Assembly: GCA_019423755.1 (NCBI GenBank)
Contig: JAHZAU010000008.1
Span: 1 to 64,000, forward strand
DNA length: 64,000 nt
Source of the DNA: Oscillospiraceae bacterium
GTDB taxonomy: Bacteria > Bacillota > Clostridia > Oscillospirales > Ruminococcaceae
Direction: 5' to 3'
The position numbers were made by a program, and so were the translations under genes. The notes beneath the pieces are model-generated. The model saw only the letters and a list, made by a program, of their open reading frames with translations. It made no database searches and had not been told where the DNA came from. Below, in pieces: positions 45,164 to 52,920 of the stretch (positions within the stretch are counted from its first letter, which is position 1; each line of letters opens with the position of its first letter).

Positions 45164-46072
45164 TTATTTAGCTACCGGTACGGCGCCAGCTGCACGGATC
45201 AGGTCGTTAGCAGCGGTGGAGGTAGCGAAGTCGAAGAATGCCTGGGCTGCGGGGCTCAGCTGAGCGTCTGCTTTGGTTACCATGACGAAGGGTCTCTGGA
45301 TCTGGTAGCTGCCGTCCAGAACGGTCTCTTCGGAGCAGGCAACGCCGCCGACGGTCAGGGCTTTGATGCCTTCCTGGCCTTCTACTGCGGACAGAGAAGC
45401 GTAGCCGATGGCATTGGGGTTGCTCTTAACAGCTTCGATAACAGCGCCGGTGGAGGTCAGCTCCTGGGTCAGGACGCAAGCATCTTCGGTGCCGGTGATG
45501 GACTCGAAACCATCGCGGGTACCGGAACCAGCCTCACGGCCGATGCAGGCAAAGGCGCCAGCGTCGCCGCCGATCTCGCTCCAGTCTTTGATCTCGCCTT
45601 TGAAGATCTGGCCGATCTGCTCAACGGTCAGGTCGCTTACCTTGCTGTTGGCGTTAACGATAACAGCGATACCGTCCAGAGCTACGGTGGTGCCGGTCAG
45701 GCCAGCGGCGGTCTCCTCGTCTTTCAGAGCACGGGAGGACAGGCCGATGTCTGCGCTGCCGGTTTTGGCAGCTTCGATGCCGGTACCGGAACCGGTGGGA
45801 TCATAGGTTACTTTTACGCCGGAGTTGTCAGCCATGAACTGCTCGGACAGAACGCCGATCACCTTTTCCATGGAGGTGGAACCGTTGGTGGAAACGCTGC
45901 CGCTGATGGGTTCGGACTCAGCGGGGGCTTCCTCAGCCGGAGCTTCCTCGGTGGTAGCAGTCTCAGCAGGAGCTTCTGCACCAGTGTCTTCTGCAGCGGT
46001 GTTGCCGCAGCCAGCCATAGCCAAAATCATCATGGATGCGACCAGAGCCGCAAGTACTTTCTTTGCAAACAT
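45164..46072 (-). CDS. pstS: Phosphate-binding lipoprotein PstS
   Basis: This 302-residue solute-binding lipoprotein has a signal peptide with lipobox AMAGC, then an Ala/Glu-rich flexible linker (about residues 25-55). Phosphate contacts are visible as NGSTSMEKV, SSRALKDEE and REAGSGTRD. It delivers phosphate to PstC-PstA. Codon use is that of a highly expressed gene. AAAAGGAGAA precedes the ATG. It is the first gene after the Pho-box promoter. Confidence 0.97.
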   Translation of the reverse strand: MFAKKVLAALVASMMILAMAGCGNTAAEDTGAEAPAETATTEEAPAEEAPAESEPISGSVSTNGSTSMEKVIGVLSEQFMADNSGVKVTYDPTGSGTGIEAAKTGSADIGLSSRALKDEETAAGLTGTTVALDGIAVIVNANSKVSDLTVEQIGQIFKGEIKDWSEIGGDAGAFACIGREAGSGTRDGFESITGTEDACVLTQELTSTGAVIEAVKSNPNAIGYASLSAVEGQEGIKALTVGGVACSEETVLDGSYQIQRPFVMVTKADAQLSPAAQAFFDFATSTAANDLIRAAGAVPVAK

Positions 46073-46128
46073 TTTTAATTTCTCCTTTTAGTCTCTCAGT
46101 GGATTCTCATTTCGTTTGGACTGGCTTT

Positions 46129-46197
46129 AGTATAAAAAAACTAGGTAAAATACAGAACCGCGCAAATGTTAAATCCCCGTAAAACCCCATTGTAAAA
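46129..46197 (-). promoter_or_regulatory. PhoP-regulated promoter of pstS-pstCAB-phoU-phoPR
   Basis: On the minus strand direct repeats TTTTACA (46197-46191), TTTTACG (46184-46178), TTTAACA (46173-46167) and TTTTACC (46150-46144) resemble Bacillus-type Pho boxes (TT-A/T-ACA, roughly 11-13 bp apart). They precede a -10 TATACT (46134-46129) that has only a weak -35 (TTCTGT), as expected for an activator-dependent promoter. Confidence 0.72.
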
Positions 46198-46200
46198 TCC

Positions 46201-46242
46201 AAAAAAAGAAGGCCCGGCCGCCTTTTGGGGCAGCCGAGCCTT
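46201..46242 (-). terminator. Terminator after rubrerythrin
   Basis: On the minus strand a 14-bp stem (46242-46229 with 46222-46209, two G-U pairs) is followed by seven Ts (46207-46201). Confidence 0.9.
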
Positions 46243-46271
46243 GAAAAAAGGAAAAAGAATGTGTGAAGCGA

Positions 46272-46811
46272 TTAATAGTTCTGGCAGCGCAGCTCGAAGT
46301 AAGCTTTGGGATGTGCGCAAACCGGGCAAACCTCGGGAGCTTCTTCGCCGAAGTGGATGTGACCGCAGTTGCGGCAGATCCAAGCCTGTTTGGTACCGTC
46401 TTTGCTGAAGACTTTACCTTCTTCGATATTTTTGCACAGAGCTCTGTAGCGCTCCTCGTGCTCTTTTTCGATCTTGCCTACGGACTCGAACAGGAAGGCG
46501 ATGTGGTCAAAGCCTTCTTCTTTTGCTTCCTTCGCGAAGGTAGCGTACATATCGGTCCACTCGTAGTTTTCACCAGCGGCAGCATCCTTCAGGTTGTCCA
46601 GGGTGGTGCCTACGCCGTCGTGCAGCAGCTTGAACCAGATTTTTGCATGCTCTTTTTCGTTGTTGGCAGTCTCGGTGAAGATAGCAGCGATCTGCTCAAA
46701 GCCTTCCTTCTTTGCTTTGGAAGCGTAGTAGGTGTATTTGTTGCGGGCCTGAGATTCGCCTGCGAAAGCAGCAGCCAGATTTGCTTCAGTTTTAGTACCT
46801 TTCAGATTCAT
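46272..46811 (-). CDS. rbr: Rubrerythrin
   Basis: This 179-residue peroxide-scavenging protein has a ferritin-like di-iron domain (E...E-x2-H pairs in [21 protein letters not shown] and [10 protein letters not shown]). The C-terminal rubredoxin domain has CRNCGH and [12 protein letters not shown]. It reduces H2O2 in the cytosol of anaerobes. ATG 46811 has GGAAAGGCGG upstream; the longer frame lacks a site. It lies 39 bp after perR and is probably co-transcribed and PerR-repressed. Confidence 0.97.
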   Translation of the reverse strand: MNLKGTKTEANLAAAFAGESQARNKYTYYASKAKKEGFEQIAAIFTETANNEKEHAKIWFKLLHDGVGTTLDNLKDAAAGENYEWTDMYATFAKEAKEEGFDHIAFLFESVGKIEKEHEERYRALCKNIEEGKVFSKDGTKQAWICRNCGHIHFGEEAPEVCPVCAHPKAYFELRCQNY

Positions 46812-46850
46812 GTTACATTCCGCCTTTCCAAAATTATTATCATCCAAAAT

Positions 46851-47288
46851 TTAACGATTCTCCCCTTGGGAGAGGTCTGACGTGACATCCTCCGGCGCTC
46901 CCTGCTGCATACACCGGGCGCAAACGCCCTGGAACATCAGGTTGACACCGGTGATCTTTCCCTCTGCGTAGCACTGCTGGGCTTGCTGGAAGATCGGCTG
47001 GACATCCAGCCCTTCCAGGTCCACCACCTGGCCGCAGACGGTACAGATCATGTGCGGGTGACGGCCGTTGCAGCCGTCAAAGTGGTCTTTTTCCATATCC
47101 CGGCCCAGGCTGAGGATCTCCCCTTCCTGCGCCAAAAGATTCAGGTTGCGGTACACGGTGCCCAAGCTGATATTGGGCTGGAGCCGCCGCACCTCTTGAA
47201 AAACTTCTTCCGCAGTGGGGTGGTTGTGCAGCGACCGGACCGTCCCCAGCACCAGCTGGCGCTGACGGGTATTTCTGCGTTTGATCAT
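46851..47288 (-). CDS. perR: PerR-like Fur family peroxide regulator
   Basis: This 145-residue repressor has a winged helix (HPTAEEVFQEVRRLQPNISLGTVYRNLNLLAQEG), the metal-binding HFDGCNGRHPHMIC segment and two structural zinc pairs, CTVC and CARC. Fur, PerR and Zur share these features; PerR is favoured because rubrerythrin follows in the same transcript and a 7-1-7 operator lies in its promoter. A GTGGAGCGG site precedes the ATG. Confidence 0.88.
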   Translation of the reverse strand: MIKRRNTRQRQLVLGTVRSLHNHPTAEEVFQEVRRLQPNISLGTVYRNLNLLAQEGEILSLGRDMEKDHFDGCNGRHPHMICTVCGQVVDLEGLDVQPIFQQAQQCYAEGKITGVNLMFQGVCARCMQQGAPEDVTSDLSQGENR

Positions 47289-47306
47289 AACATCCGCTCC
47301 ACTTAA

Positions 47307-47321
47307 TAGGAATTATTCTTA
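47307..47321. promoter_or_regulatory. PerR/Fur-type operator (7-1-7 inverted repeat)
   Basis: TAGGAAT-T-ATTCTTA has one mismatch between half-sites. It sits about 15-29 bp downstream of the perR -10, where a bound repressor would block RNA polymerase. This suggests autoregulation. Confidence 0.7.
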
Positions 47322-47335
47322 ATTGGTACATCCTT

Positions 47336-47364
47336 ATTATATCGGCCCCCGGGTCGTTTGTCAA
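47336..47364 (-). promoter_or_regulatory. Promoter of perR-rbr
   Basis: On the minus strand a full consensus: TTGACA (47364-47359), 17 bp, TATAAT (47341-47336). Confidence 0.92.
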
Positions 47365-47486
47365 GCGGTATCGGCGGGATTTTTGCATTTTTTCGAAAAG
47401 AATTTTTCCTGCTTTTCCCCTGCTGCTATCCTGCCCAATCCGGCGCCATTTATTCTGTCCATTCTCACGGTTCCACCTGCTTTTCG

Positions 47487-47515
47487 TGGACAGTGTTTTT
47501 CATGTATGCTATATT
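47487..47515 (+). promoter_or_regulatory. Promoter of the GNAT gene
   Basis: TGGACA (47487-47492), a 17-bp spacer and TATATT (47510-47515). Confidence 0.6.
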
Positions 47516-47561
47516 TTATATTAATCGGAAATTGTCTTTCCTCTCGAAAGGAGGCCATCTC

Positions 47562-48020
47562 ATGCCCAAAGAGCGAATCATCACCCTGTCCGACTTCCCT
47601 TCATTAAAAGAGTCTGCTGCCTGTTGGTTCCACAAAAAGTGGGGCATCCCCAAGGAAGCTTACCAAGAAAGCATCGAGCAATCCTTCTCCGGAGCAGAGC
47701 CGGTCCCCCAATGGTACCTGGTGCTGGAGGGGGATCGTATCCTGGCCGGGGCCGGTGTCATCGAAAACGACTTCCATGACCGCAAGGACCTGCGCCCCAA
47801 CCTGTGCGCTTTATATGTAGAAAAGGACGTCCGATGCCAGGGTATTGCCGGGCGGCTGCTGCAAACCATCTGCGCCGACATGAAAGCCCGCGGGCTGGAC
47901 ACCCTCTATCTTGTCACCGACCACACCTCCTTTTATGAGCGGTATGGCTGGGCGTTCTTCTGCCCGGTCCAGGTGGAAGGCGAAGCGCAGCCGTCCCGGC
48001 TATATCGCATGATTCTGTGA
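47562..48020 (+). CDS. GNAT family N-acetyltransferase
   Basis: This 152-residue enzyme has the GNAT acetyl-CoA motif A in VEKDVRCQGIAGRLLQTI (Q/RxxGxG/A type) after the NLCALYVE strand. A C-terminal Tyr-rich FYERYGWAFF segment is typical of the fold. The acetyl acceptor cannot be predicted. GAAAGGAGG lies 8 nt before ATG 47562. It has its own promoter and is followed by a small membrane protein. Confidence 0.9.
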   Translation: MPKERIITLSDFPSLKESAACWFHKKWGIPKEAYQESIEQSFSGAEPVPQWYLVLEGDRILAGAGVIENDFHDRKDLRPNLCALYVEKDVRCQGIAGRLLQTICADMKARGLDTLYLVTDHTSFYERYGWAFFCPVQVEGEAQPSRLYRMIL

Positions 48021-48089
48021 TCCTTTCCCCGTCCCCGCATTATCCGTTTTGTATCCGAATATTTGTATCTGAATAAAGGAGGGATCGGA

Positions 48090-48506
48090 ATGGAACGCCG
48101 CCCGCCCAACCTGGTATCTGTGGTCTTTTACGGGGCCGTGACCGCCCTTTTTGTGTATCTGGACGTCTTCAACTGGTGCTTCCGCCGCACCCCGGAAAAC
48201 ATGGTGCTCCTTTGGAGCAGCACCGCCATCGGCCTAAGCATCCTGTCCCAGTTCCTCACCAACCTGAGCGCCTACCGCCGCAGCCGGGCCGGGCAGGAGC
48301 CCTACCCCGCCGCCCCCTTTACCTGGAAGGTGCTGCTGGACGGCTTAGAGATGTTAGTCTGGGCCGGGCTTTGCATCACCGTTTGGGGGTCGGACGTCCT
48401 GGGGATGTTTTCCCAGGTGTTGATCTTTATCTGTATGGCGGTGGAGATCTGGTCCTTTTCCTCCGTTCTGCGAGACTGGCTGCGGGCCCGGCGGCAGCAT
48501 TCTTAG
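48090..48506 (+). CDS. Small four-helix membrane protein of unknown function
   Basis: This 138-residue protein has about four hydrophobic helices (near residues 6-26, 38-57, 83-101 and 105-124) joined by short basic loops, and a basic C terminus. I recognise no family. AAAGGAGGG lies before ATG 48090, ruling out the frame start at 48063. It follows the GNAT gene by 69 bp. Confidence 0.65.
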   Translation: MERRPPNLVSVVFYGAVTALFVYLDVFNWCFRRTPENMVLLWSSTAIGLSILSQFLTNLSAYRRSRAGQEPYPAAPFTWKVLLDGLEMLVWAGLCITVWGSDVLGMFSQVLIFICMAVEIWSFSSVLRDWLRARRQHS

Positions 48507-48599
48507 GCCGAGACCCGCCCGGGGCACCGGATTGCCCGGCACGGAACACCCGGCTCCTTGTGCAAATCTCCCAAAACGCAGAAAAAGCACAAAAATCCC

Positions 48600-48628
48600 T
48601 TGACAATGCGGTTTTCTTCGCTTATACT
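48600..48628 (+). promoter_or_regulatory. Promoter of rplJ-rplL
   Basis: Consensus TTGACA (48600-48605), 17 bp, TATACT (48623-48628), fitting a strongly expressed ribosomal operon. Confidence 0.9.
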
Positions 48629-48634
48629 TAAAAA

Positions 48635-48785
48635 GCTGTCATGATTCCATAGACAGCAGGTGCAACGGGACCGGAATACCGGACTCGTAGCTTAAAGATA
48701 GCCTGCCGAGGAAAGTGATGATAAAGCTGTATTGTTACATGCATTTACATCAGCTCTTTCCATTTCGGTGGAAAGAGCTTTTTTG
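48635..48785 (+). promoter_or_regulatory. Ribosomal protein L10 leader
   Basis: The 5' leader has the L10-leader pattern common in Firmicutes: an AGACAGCAGGTG start, a GGACCGGAATACCGGACTC hairpin, a conserved TAGCCTGCCGAGG strand, and a final terminator stem AGCTCTTTCC/GGAAAGAGCT (48752-48779) with a T-run. L10(L12)4 binding to this RNA gives feedback control. Confidence 0.88.
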
Positions 48786-48892
48786 CTGAGAAAATCAGCA
48801 CAAAACTCTCAAGGCTCTCTCTATGCATCGTAGGTCTTTGGCAAAAGGGGACTTTCGCCAAAGAGGGAACTACTTTCAGGAGGTGAACTGAT

Positions 48893-49450
48893 TTGCCAAA
48901 CGAGAAGGTTTTAAAGGAAAAAGAACAGTACGTTGCGGAACTGAAAGCAAAGCTGGATGGTTCTATGGCTGGCGTTCTGGTCGACTACAAAGGCATCTCC
49001 GTAAGCGATGACACCAAGCTCCGTAAAGAGCTGCGTGAAGCTGGCGTGGAGTACAGCGTTGTTAAGAACACAATGCTGCGTCTGGCACTGAAGGGTTCTG
49101 ATAAAGAAGAGCTCTGCAACGTGCTGGAGAACACCACCGCTCTGGCCATCCATCCGGAAGATCCTACCGTAGCTGCTAAGATCATCTGCAAATACTCTGA
49201 CGAGCTGAAGACCGTCTTCAACGTCAAAGCTGGTTTTGCTGATGGTAAAGTCCTGGATGCTGAGGGTGTTAAGACCCTGTCCAAGCTGCCCAACAAGGAA
49301 GGCCTGGTCTCCATGCTGCTTAGCGTGCTCACCGGCAACCTCAGAGGTCTGGCTGTTGCTCTTAAAGCAATCGGCGAGCAGAAGGACCCCGAAGGTTACG
49401 CTGCCGCTGCTGCTGAAGCTGCTCCCGCAGAAGAAGCTGCCGCTGAATAA
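48893..49450 (+). CDS. rplJ: Ribosomal protein L10
   Basis: This 185-residue protein forms the base of the L7/L12 stalk. Features are the N-terminal rRNA-binding domain (DYKGISVSDDTKLRKELREAG, then VKNTML), the C-terminal L12-binding helix and an Ala/Glu-rich tail. The start is a TTG with AGGAGGTGA 6 nt upstream. Codon use is strongly biased, as for highly expressed genes. rplL follows 87 bp later. Confidence 0.97.
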   Translation: MPNEKVLKEKEQYVAELKAKLDGSMAGVLVDYKGISVSDDTKLRKELREAGVEYSVVKNTMLRLALKGSDKEELCNVLENTTALAIHPEDPTVAAKIICKYSDELKTVFNVKAGFADGKVLDAEGVKTLSKLPNKEGLVSMLLSVLTGNLRGLAVALKAIGEQKDPEGYAAAAAEAAPAEEAAAE

Positions 49451-49537
49451 TCCCCCAATACCGGCTTAACCGGTATTTCCTGCGCCGGGTCTCCGGCACA
49501 CACAACACATTCTATTTGAAATTATGGAGGTACTATC

Positions 49538-49915
49538 ATGGCTTCTGAGAAAGTTTTGGCTTTTGTCGAAAATGTGAAAGAACTGAGCGTTCTTGAGCTG
49601 GCTGAGCTCGTTAAAGCTCTGGAAGAAGAATTCGGCGTTTCCGCTGCTGCTCCCGTTGCAGTTGCTGCTGCTCCTGCTGGCGGTGCTGCTGCTGCTGAAG
49701 AGAAGACCGAGTTTGACGTTGTTCTGAAGAACGGTGGCGCTAGCAAGATGGGCGTTATCAAACTGGTTAAAGAGATGACCGGCCTGGGCCTGAAAGAAGC
49801 AAAGGCTCTGGTTGACGAAGCTCCCAAGACCATCAAAGAAGGCGTTTCCAAGGCTGACGCTGAGGAAATGAAGAAGAAACTGGAAGAGGCTGGCGCTGAG
49901 ATCGAACTCAAGTAG
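49538..49915 (+). CDS. rplL: Ribosomal protein L7/L12
   Basis: This 125-residue acidic stalk protein has an N-terminal dimerisation domain ([16 protein letters not shown]), an Ala/Pro/Gly hinge (about residues 35-55) and the C-terminal factor-binding domain ([33 protein letters not shown]). It recruits translation GTPases. TGGAGG precedes the ATG. Confidence 0.98.
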   Translation: MASEKVLAFVENVKELSVLELAELVKALEEEFGVSAAAPVAVAAAPAGGAAAAEEKTEFDVVLKNGGASKMGVIKLVKEMTGLGLKEAKALVDEAPKTIKEGVSKADAEEMKKKLEEAGAEIELK

Positions 49916-49947
49916 TTTGACTCCCCACCGATACCGGCGGAATTTTC

Positions 49948-49980
49948 AAGCGGACAGGGTAAAACCTGTCCGCTTTTTTT
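49948..49980 (+). terminator. Terminator of rplJ-rplL
   Basis: AGCGGACAGG/CCTGTCCGCT stem with a short loop and seven Ts (49974-49980). Confidence 0.94.
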
Positions 49981-50235
49981 GTTTGTTTGCGCCGTTTTTT
50001 ATGGGTTTTCCCGGCATTTACACGGCAGACCACCTGGTCTTGTCCGACGAAATTCTTTGGCTGATTTTGTTTTGAATCCCAAACATTCCGGCACTTTCCA
50101 CCGCGGGTGTTAAATCCTCTAAGCGCGATTAGCCCGCATCTTTTCCCCCTTTTTGGCGCCTTCTCATTTACCGGAAGTTGAAAACCTTTTTTCTCCCCTT
50201 TTATCGTGATTTTACCCAAGCAAAGCCGTTGGTTG
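49981..50235. other. Intergenic stretch, nothing recognised
   Basis: About 255 bp of AT-richer sequence between the rplL terminator and the next promoter. I see no gene, stable RNA or strong repeat. Confidence 0.5.
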
Positions 50236-50264
50236 TTGAATTTTCCTATCGAATGTGTTAAAAT
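50236..50264 (+). promoter_or_regulatory. Promoter of the DUF819 gene
   Basis: TTGAAT (50236-50241), 17 bp, TAAAAT (50259-50264). A GC hairpin CCCCCGAG/CCCCCGGG region lies in the short leader. Confidence 0.75.
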
Positions 50265-50330
50265 TAAATCGTTGAAGCCCCCGAGAATCTTCGCCCCCGG
50301 GAGCAATTTAAAGATGAGGAGCGTGTTGTT

Positions 50331-51527
50331 ATGGGAAGTCTTATCAGCGCTGAAAACACCTGGGCTTTGTGGGCCATCCTGGTAGGTATCGCCGCACTGG
50401 CCATCTGGCTGGAGCAGAAATACAGCTGGGCTTCTAAGATCACCGGCTGCGTTTTGGCATTGCTCGGCATGATGATCCTGGCCAACGTGGGCGTCATCCC
50501 CACCGAATCCCCGGTTTACGACAGCGTGTGGAGCTATGTTGTGCCTCTGGCCATTCCTCTGCTGCTGTTCCAGTGCAACATCAAAAAAATCGGTAAAGAA
50601 AGCGGCCGTCTGCTGATCATCTACCTGCTCAGCTCCCTTGGTACCTTCCTGGGCGCCATGGGCGGTTACTTCATCCTTGCCAACCACGTTTCGGAGCTCA
50701 ATAAGGTTGCCACCATGTTTGCCGGTACCTACGTCGGCGGTTCTGTAAACTTTGCCGCTATGGCCGATTCCTACGGCGCTTCCGGTGAGCTGACCTCCGC
50801 AGCCGTTGTAGCAGATAACCTGCTGATGGCTCTGTACTTCTTCGTACTGATCGCTATGCCCGCTATGGCCTTCTTCCGCAAACACTACAGCCACCCGCTG
50901 GTGGACGAAGTGGAAGCTGGCAACAACAGCAGCAGCGGCGGCAACTACTGGACCGCGAAGCCCATCTCCCTGAAGGATATCGCCTTCGACTTTGCGGCAG
51001 CTACCATCATCGTTGCCATCTCTTCTGCTATCGCTGATTTCTTCACCTCTGTTTTCGCTTCTGGTGAAGGCATCTCCTTCGTACTGCAGCAGCTGCTGGG
51101 CAACAAGTACCTGATCATGACCACCATCACCATGCTGTGCGCCACCTTCCTGCCCAATGTATTCGGCAACGCACCTGGCGCCAACGAGATCGGTACCTTC
51201 CTGATCTACATCTTCTTCGCTGTTATCGGCGCACCGGCTTCCATCGTGAAGATCCTCACCGAATCTCCCCTGCTGCTGGTCTACGCCCTGATCATCGTTG
51301 CTACCAACATGATCGTCTCCCTGATCTTCGGTAAGATCTTCAAGTTCGACCTGGAGGAGATTATCCTGGCTTCCAACGCCAACATCGGCGGTCCTACCAC
51401 CGCTGCTGCTATGGCAATCTCCAAGGGCTGGAACAAGCTCGTCGGCCCCGTTCTTCTGATCGGTACCCTGGGCTACGTTCTGGGTAACTACTACGGCATC
51501 CTGGTCGGCACCCTGCTGATCAAGTAA
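50331..51527 (+). CDS. DUF819 (YjcL-like) membrane protein
   Basis: This 398-residue integral membrane protein has about ten to eleven helices. DUF819 features include the early GxxxAxxLE region, MFAGTYVGGSVNFAA in the middle, LPNVFGNAPGANEIG and the SNANIGGPTTAAAMA stretch near the end; both halves share a repeat-like glycine motif, as in secondary carriers. Substrate is not known; family members often sit beside peptidases, as here. TGAGGAGCG precedes the ATG. Codon use is of the highly expressed kind. It has its own promoter and terminator. Confidence 0.85.
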   Translation: MGSLISAENTWALWAILVGIAALAIWLEQKYSWASKITGCVLALLGMMILANVGVIPTESPVYDSVWSYVVPLAIPLLLFQCNIKKIGKESGRLLIIYLLSSLGTFLGAMGGYFILANHVSELNKVATMFAGTYVGGSVNFAAMADSYGASGELTSAAVVADNLLMALYFFVLIAMPAMAFFRKHYSHPLVDEVEAGNNSSSGGNYWTAKPISLKDIAFDFAAATIIVAISSAIADFFTSVFASGEGISFVLQQLLGNKYLIMTTITMLCATFLPNVFGNAPGANEIGTFLIYIFFAVIGAPASIVKILTESPLLLVYALIIVATNMIVSLIFGKIFKFDLEEIILASNANIGGPTTAAAMAISKGWNKLVGPVLLIGTLGYVLGNYYGILVGTLLIK

Positions 51528-51566
51528 GCTCGTCCGGTAGCCCCAGACGGGAACGCGATATTCCCA

Positions 51567-51608
51567 GCAGGATGAAAAGGGGCGCCCCTCTTTTCATCCT
51601 GCTTTTTT
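51567..51608 (+). terminator. Terminator after the DUF819 gene
   Basis: A 13-bp perfect stem GCAGGATGAAAAG/CTTTTCATCCTGC (51567-51579 with 51590-51602) followed by six Ts. Only 40 bp before the dipeptidase, so partial read-through is likely. Confidence 0.9.
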
Positions 51609-51648
51609 CGGGATTGGATTTGTTTTTTTGCAAGAAAGGATGGTTCAC

Positions 51649-52632
51649 ATGATTTTTGATGGACATGGCGACGTCTGGACCGACGTCACCTGCAAACGCG
51701 TAGACAAACACGAGACCGATATCTTCCGCAAATACCACCTGAAGAAATTCCAGGCCGGTAAGGTCACCGGCGGTATCTTCGTCATCTGGATCGACCCGCC
51801 TTATGACAAAGATCCGGTCGCCCGCTCCAAACAGATCGTGGAGAGCATCAAGGCCGAGATGGTGGATTCTGCCGACCTGCTCAACTTCGTCACCAAGTAC
51901 GAGGACTTTGAAAAGGGCACCAAGGCCGGCAAGATCAACGTGGTCACCGGCATCGAGGGTCTGAGCCAGATCGGCGAGGACATCGACCAGATCGACTACT
52001 TCTACCACGAGGTAGGCGCCCGCCACGCCATGCTCACCTGGAACGAGCTCAACGCTCTGGCCACCGGTTGTCCCCAGGACCCGACCCGCGGCCTGACCGA
52101 AGCCGGCAAACGCGCCGTCCGCCGCATGGAGGACCTGGGCATGGTGCTGGACGTTTCCCACCTGAACGATAAGTCCTTCTGGGATCTCATGTCCATCGCT
52201 ACTACCCCGGTCATCGCTTCCCACTCCAACTCCCGTGTGGTCTGCCCGGCGAAACGCAACCTGACCGACGACATGATCAAAGAGATCGCCAAGACCGGCG
52301 GTCTGGTGGGCATGAACAGCCTGCGCGAGTTCGTCAGCGAAAAACGCGAGGAGCAGGACGTGCAGCATCTGGCCGACCATGTGGACTACATCGCCAACCT
52401 GGTAGGCGTGGAGCACATCGGTCTGGGCTTTGACTTCGACGATTATCTGGGCGGCGAGGCGCTGAGCTCCTTCAGCTCCAACCTGGATTCCCCCAGCGCC
52501 ACCGGCATCAGCAACGAGGCCGAAGCCTACAACCTGATCGAGGAGCTGCGTAAACGCGGCTACAGCCAGAAGGACCTGGAAGCCATCGCCTACGGCAACT
52601 TCTACCGTGTGTTTAAACAGGTCCTCAAATAA
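51649..52632 (+). CDS. M19 membrane-type dipeptidase, copy 1
   Basis: This 327-residue zinc dipeptidase belongs to the renal dipeptidase (M19) family. The metal ligands are visible: HxD in DGHGDVW, Glu in GIEG, His in DVSHLND and SHSNSR, and the late Asp in GFDFDDY. It lacks a signal peptide, so it works in the cytosol on imported dipeptides. ATG 51649 has GAAAGGATGG upstream. No separate promoter is evident, so it probably depends on read-through from the DUF819 promoter. Confidence 0.93.
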   Translation: MIFDGHGDVWTDVTCKRVDKHETDIFRKYHLKKFQAGKVTGGIFVIWIDPPYDKDPVARSKQIVESIKAEMVDSADLLNFVTKYEDFEKGTKAGKINVVTGIEGLSQIGEDIDQIDYFYHEVGARHAMLTWNELNALATGCPQDPTRGLTEAGKRAVRRMEDLGMVLDVSHLNDKSFWDLMSIATTPVIASHSNSRVVCPAKRNLTDDMIKEIAKTGGLVGMNSLREFVSEKREEQDVQHLADHVDYIANLVGVEHIGLGFDFDDYLGGEALSSFSSNLDSPSATGISNEAEAYNLIEELRKRGYSQKDLEAIAYGNFYRVFKQVLK

Positions 52633-52652
52633 CCTTTTGCAAAATTCCTTCC

Positions 52653-52686
52653 CCGGGCTCTGTCTTTGACAGGGCCCGGTTTTTTT
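52653..52686 (+). terminator. Terminator after dipeptidase copy 1
   Basis: CCGGGCTCTGTC/GACAGGGCCCGG stem (one G-U pair) with a short TTT loop and seven Ts. Confidence 0.92.
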
Positions 52687-52808
52687 GTGCGCTGGAAGGG
52701 CTTTCCTCTTTTGGAATCCTGTTTGTATACATTATTCCTTATCTCCACAAAAATCCCCCTTTTCCTTCATGCAATACCGATAAAAATCCGAAAACCGTTC
52801 ATTTTTAA

Positions 52809-52836
52809 TTGACAAATTCCCCAGTTGTATTATAAA
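52809..52836 (+). promoter_or_regulatory. Promoter of the dipeptidase 2/YfcC/pepT operon
   Basis: Consensus TTGACA (52809-52814), 16 bp, TATAAA (52831-52836). It stands directly upstream of the tandem palindromes at 52848-52873. Confidence 0.8.
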
Positions 52837-52847
52837 ATTTTATCAAA

Positions 52848-52873
52848 TGAACGTGTTCAGTGAATATGTTCAC
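52848..52873. promoter_or_regulatory. Tandem palindromic operator
   Basis: Two adjoining palindromes: TGAAC-GT-GTTCA (52848-52859) and GTGAA-TATG-TTCAC (52860-52873), centres 13 bp apart. They cover the expected transcription start. The nearby TetR regulator (58156-58752) is a candidate binder, but this is inference. Confidence 0.7.
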
Positions 52874-52920
52874 ATACAATGGCGCGGCAAACCCGCTGCC
52901 CGGGAAAGGAGGGAATATAC

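Noticed and set aside
46851..47288. Calling the Fur family gene Fur or Zur
   Set aside because: The domain pattern alone cannot separate them, but co-transcription with rubrerythrin favours PerR; no iron or zinc uptake gene is adjacent.
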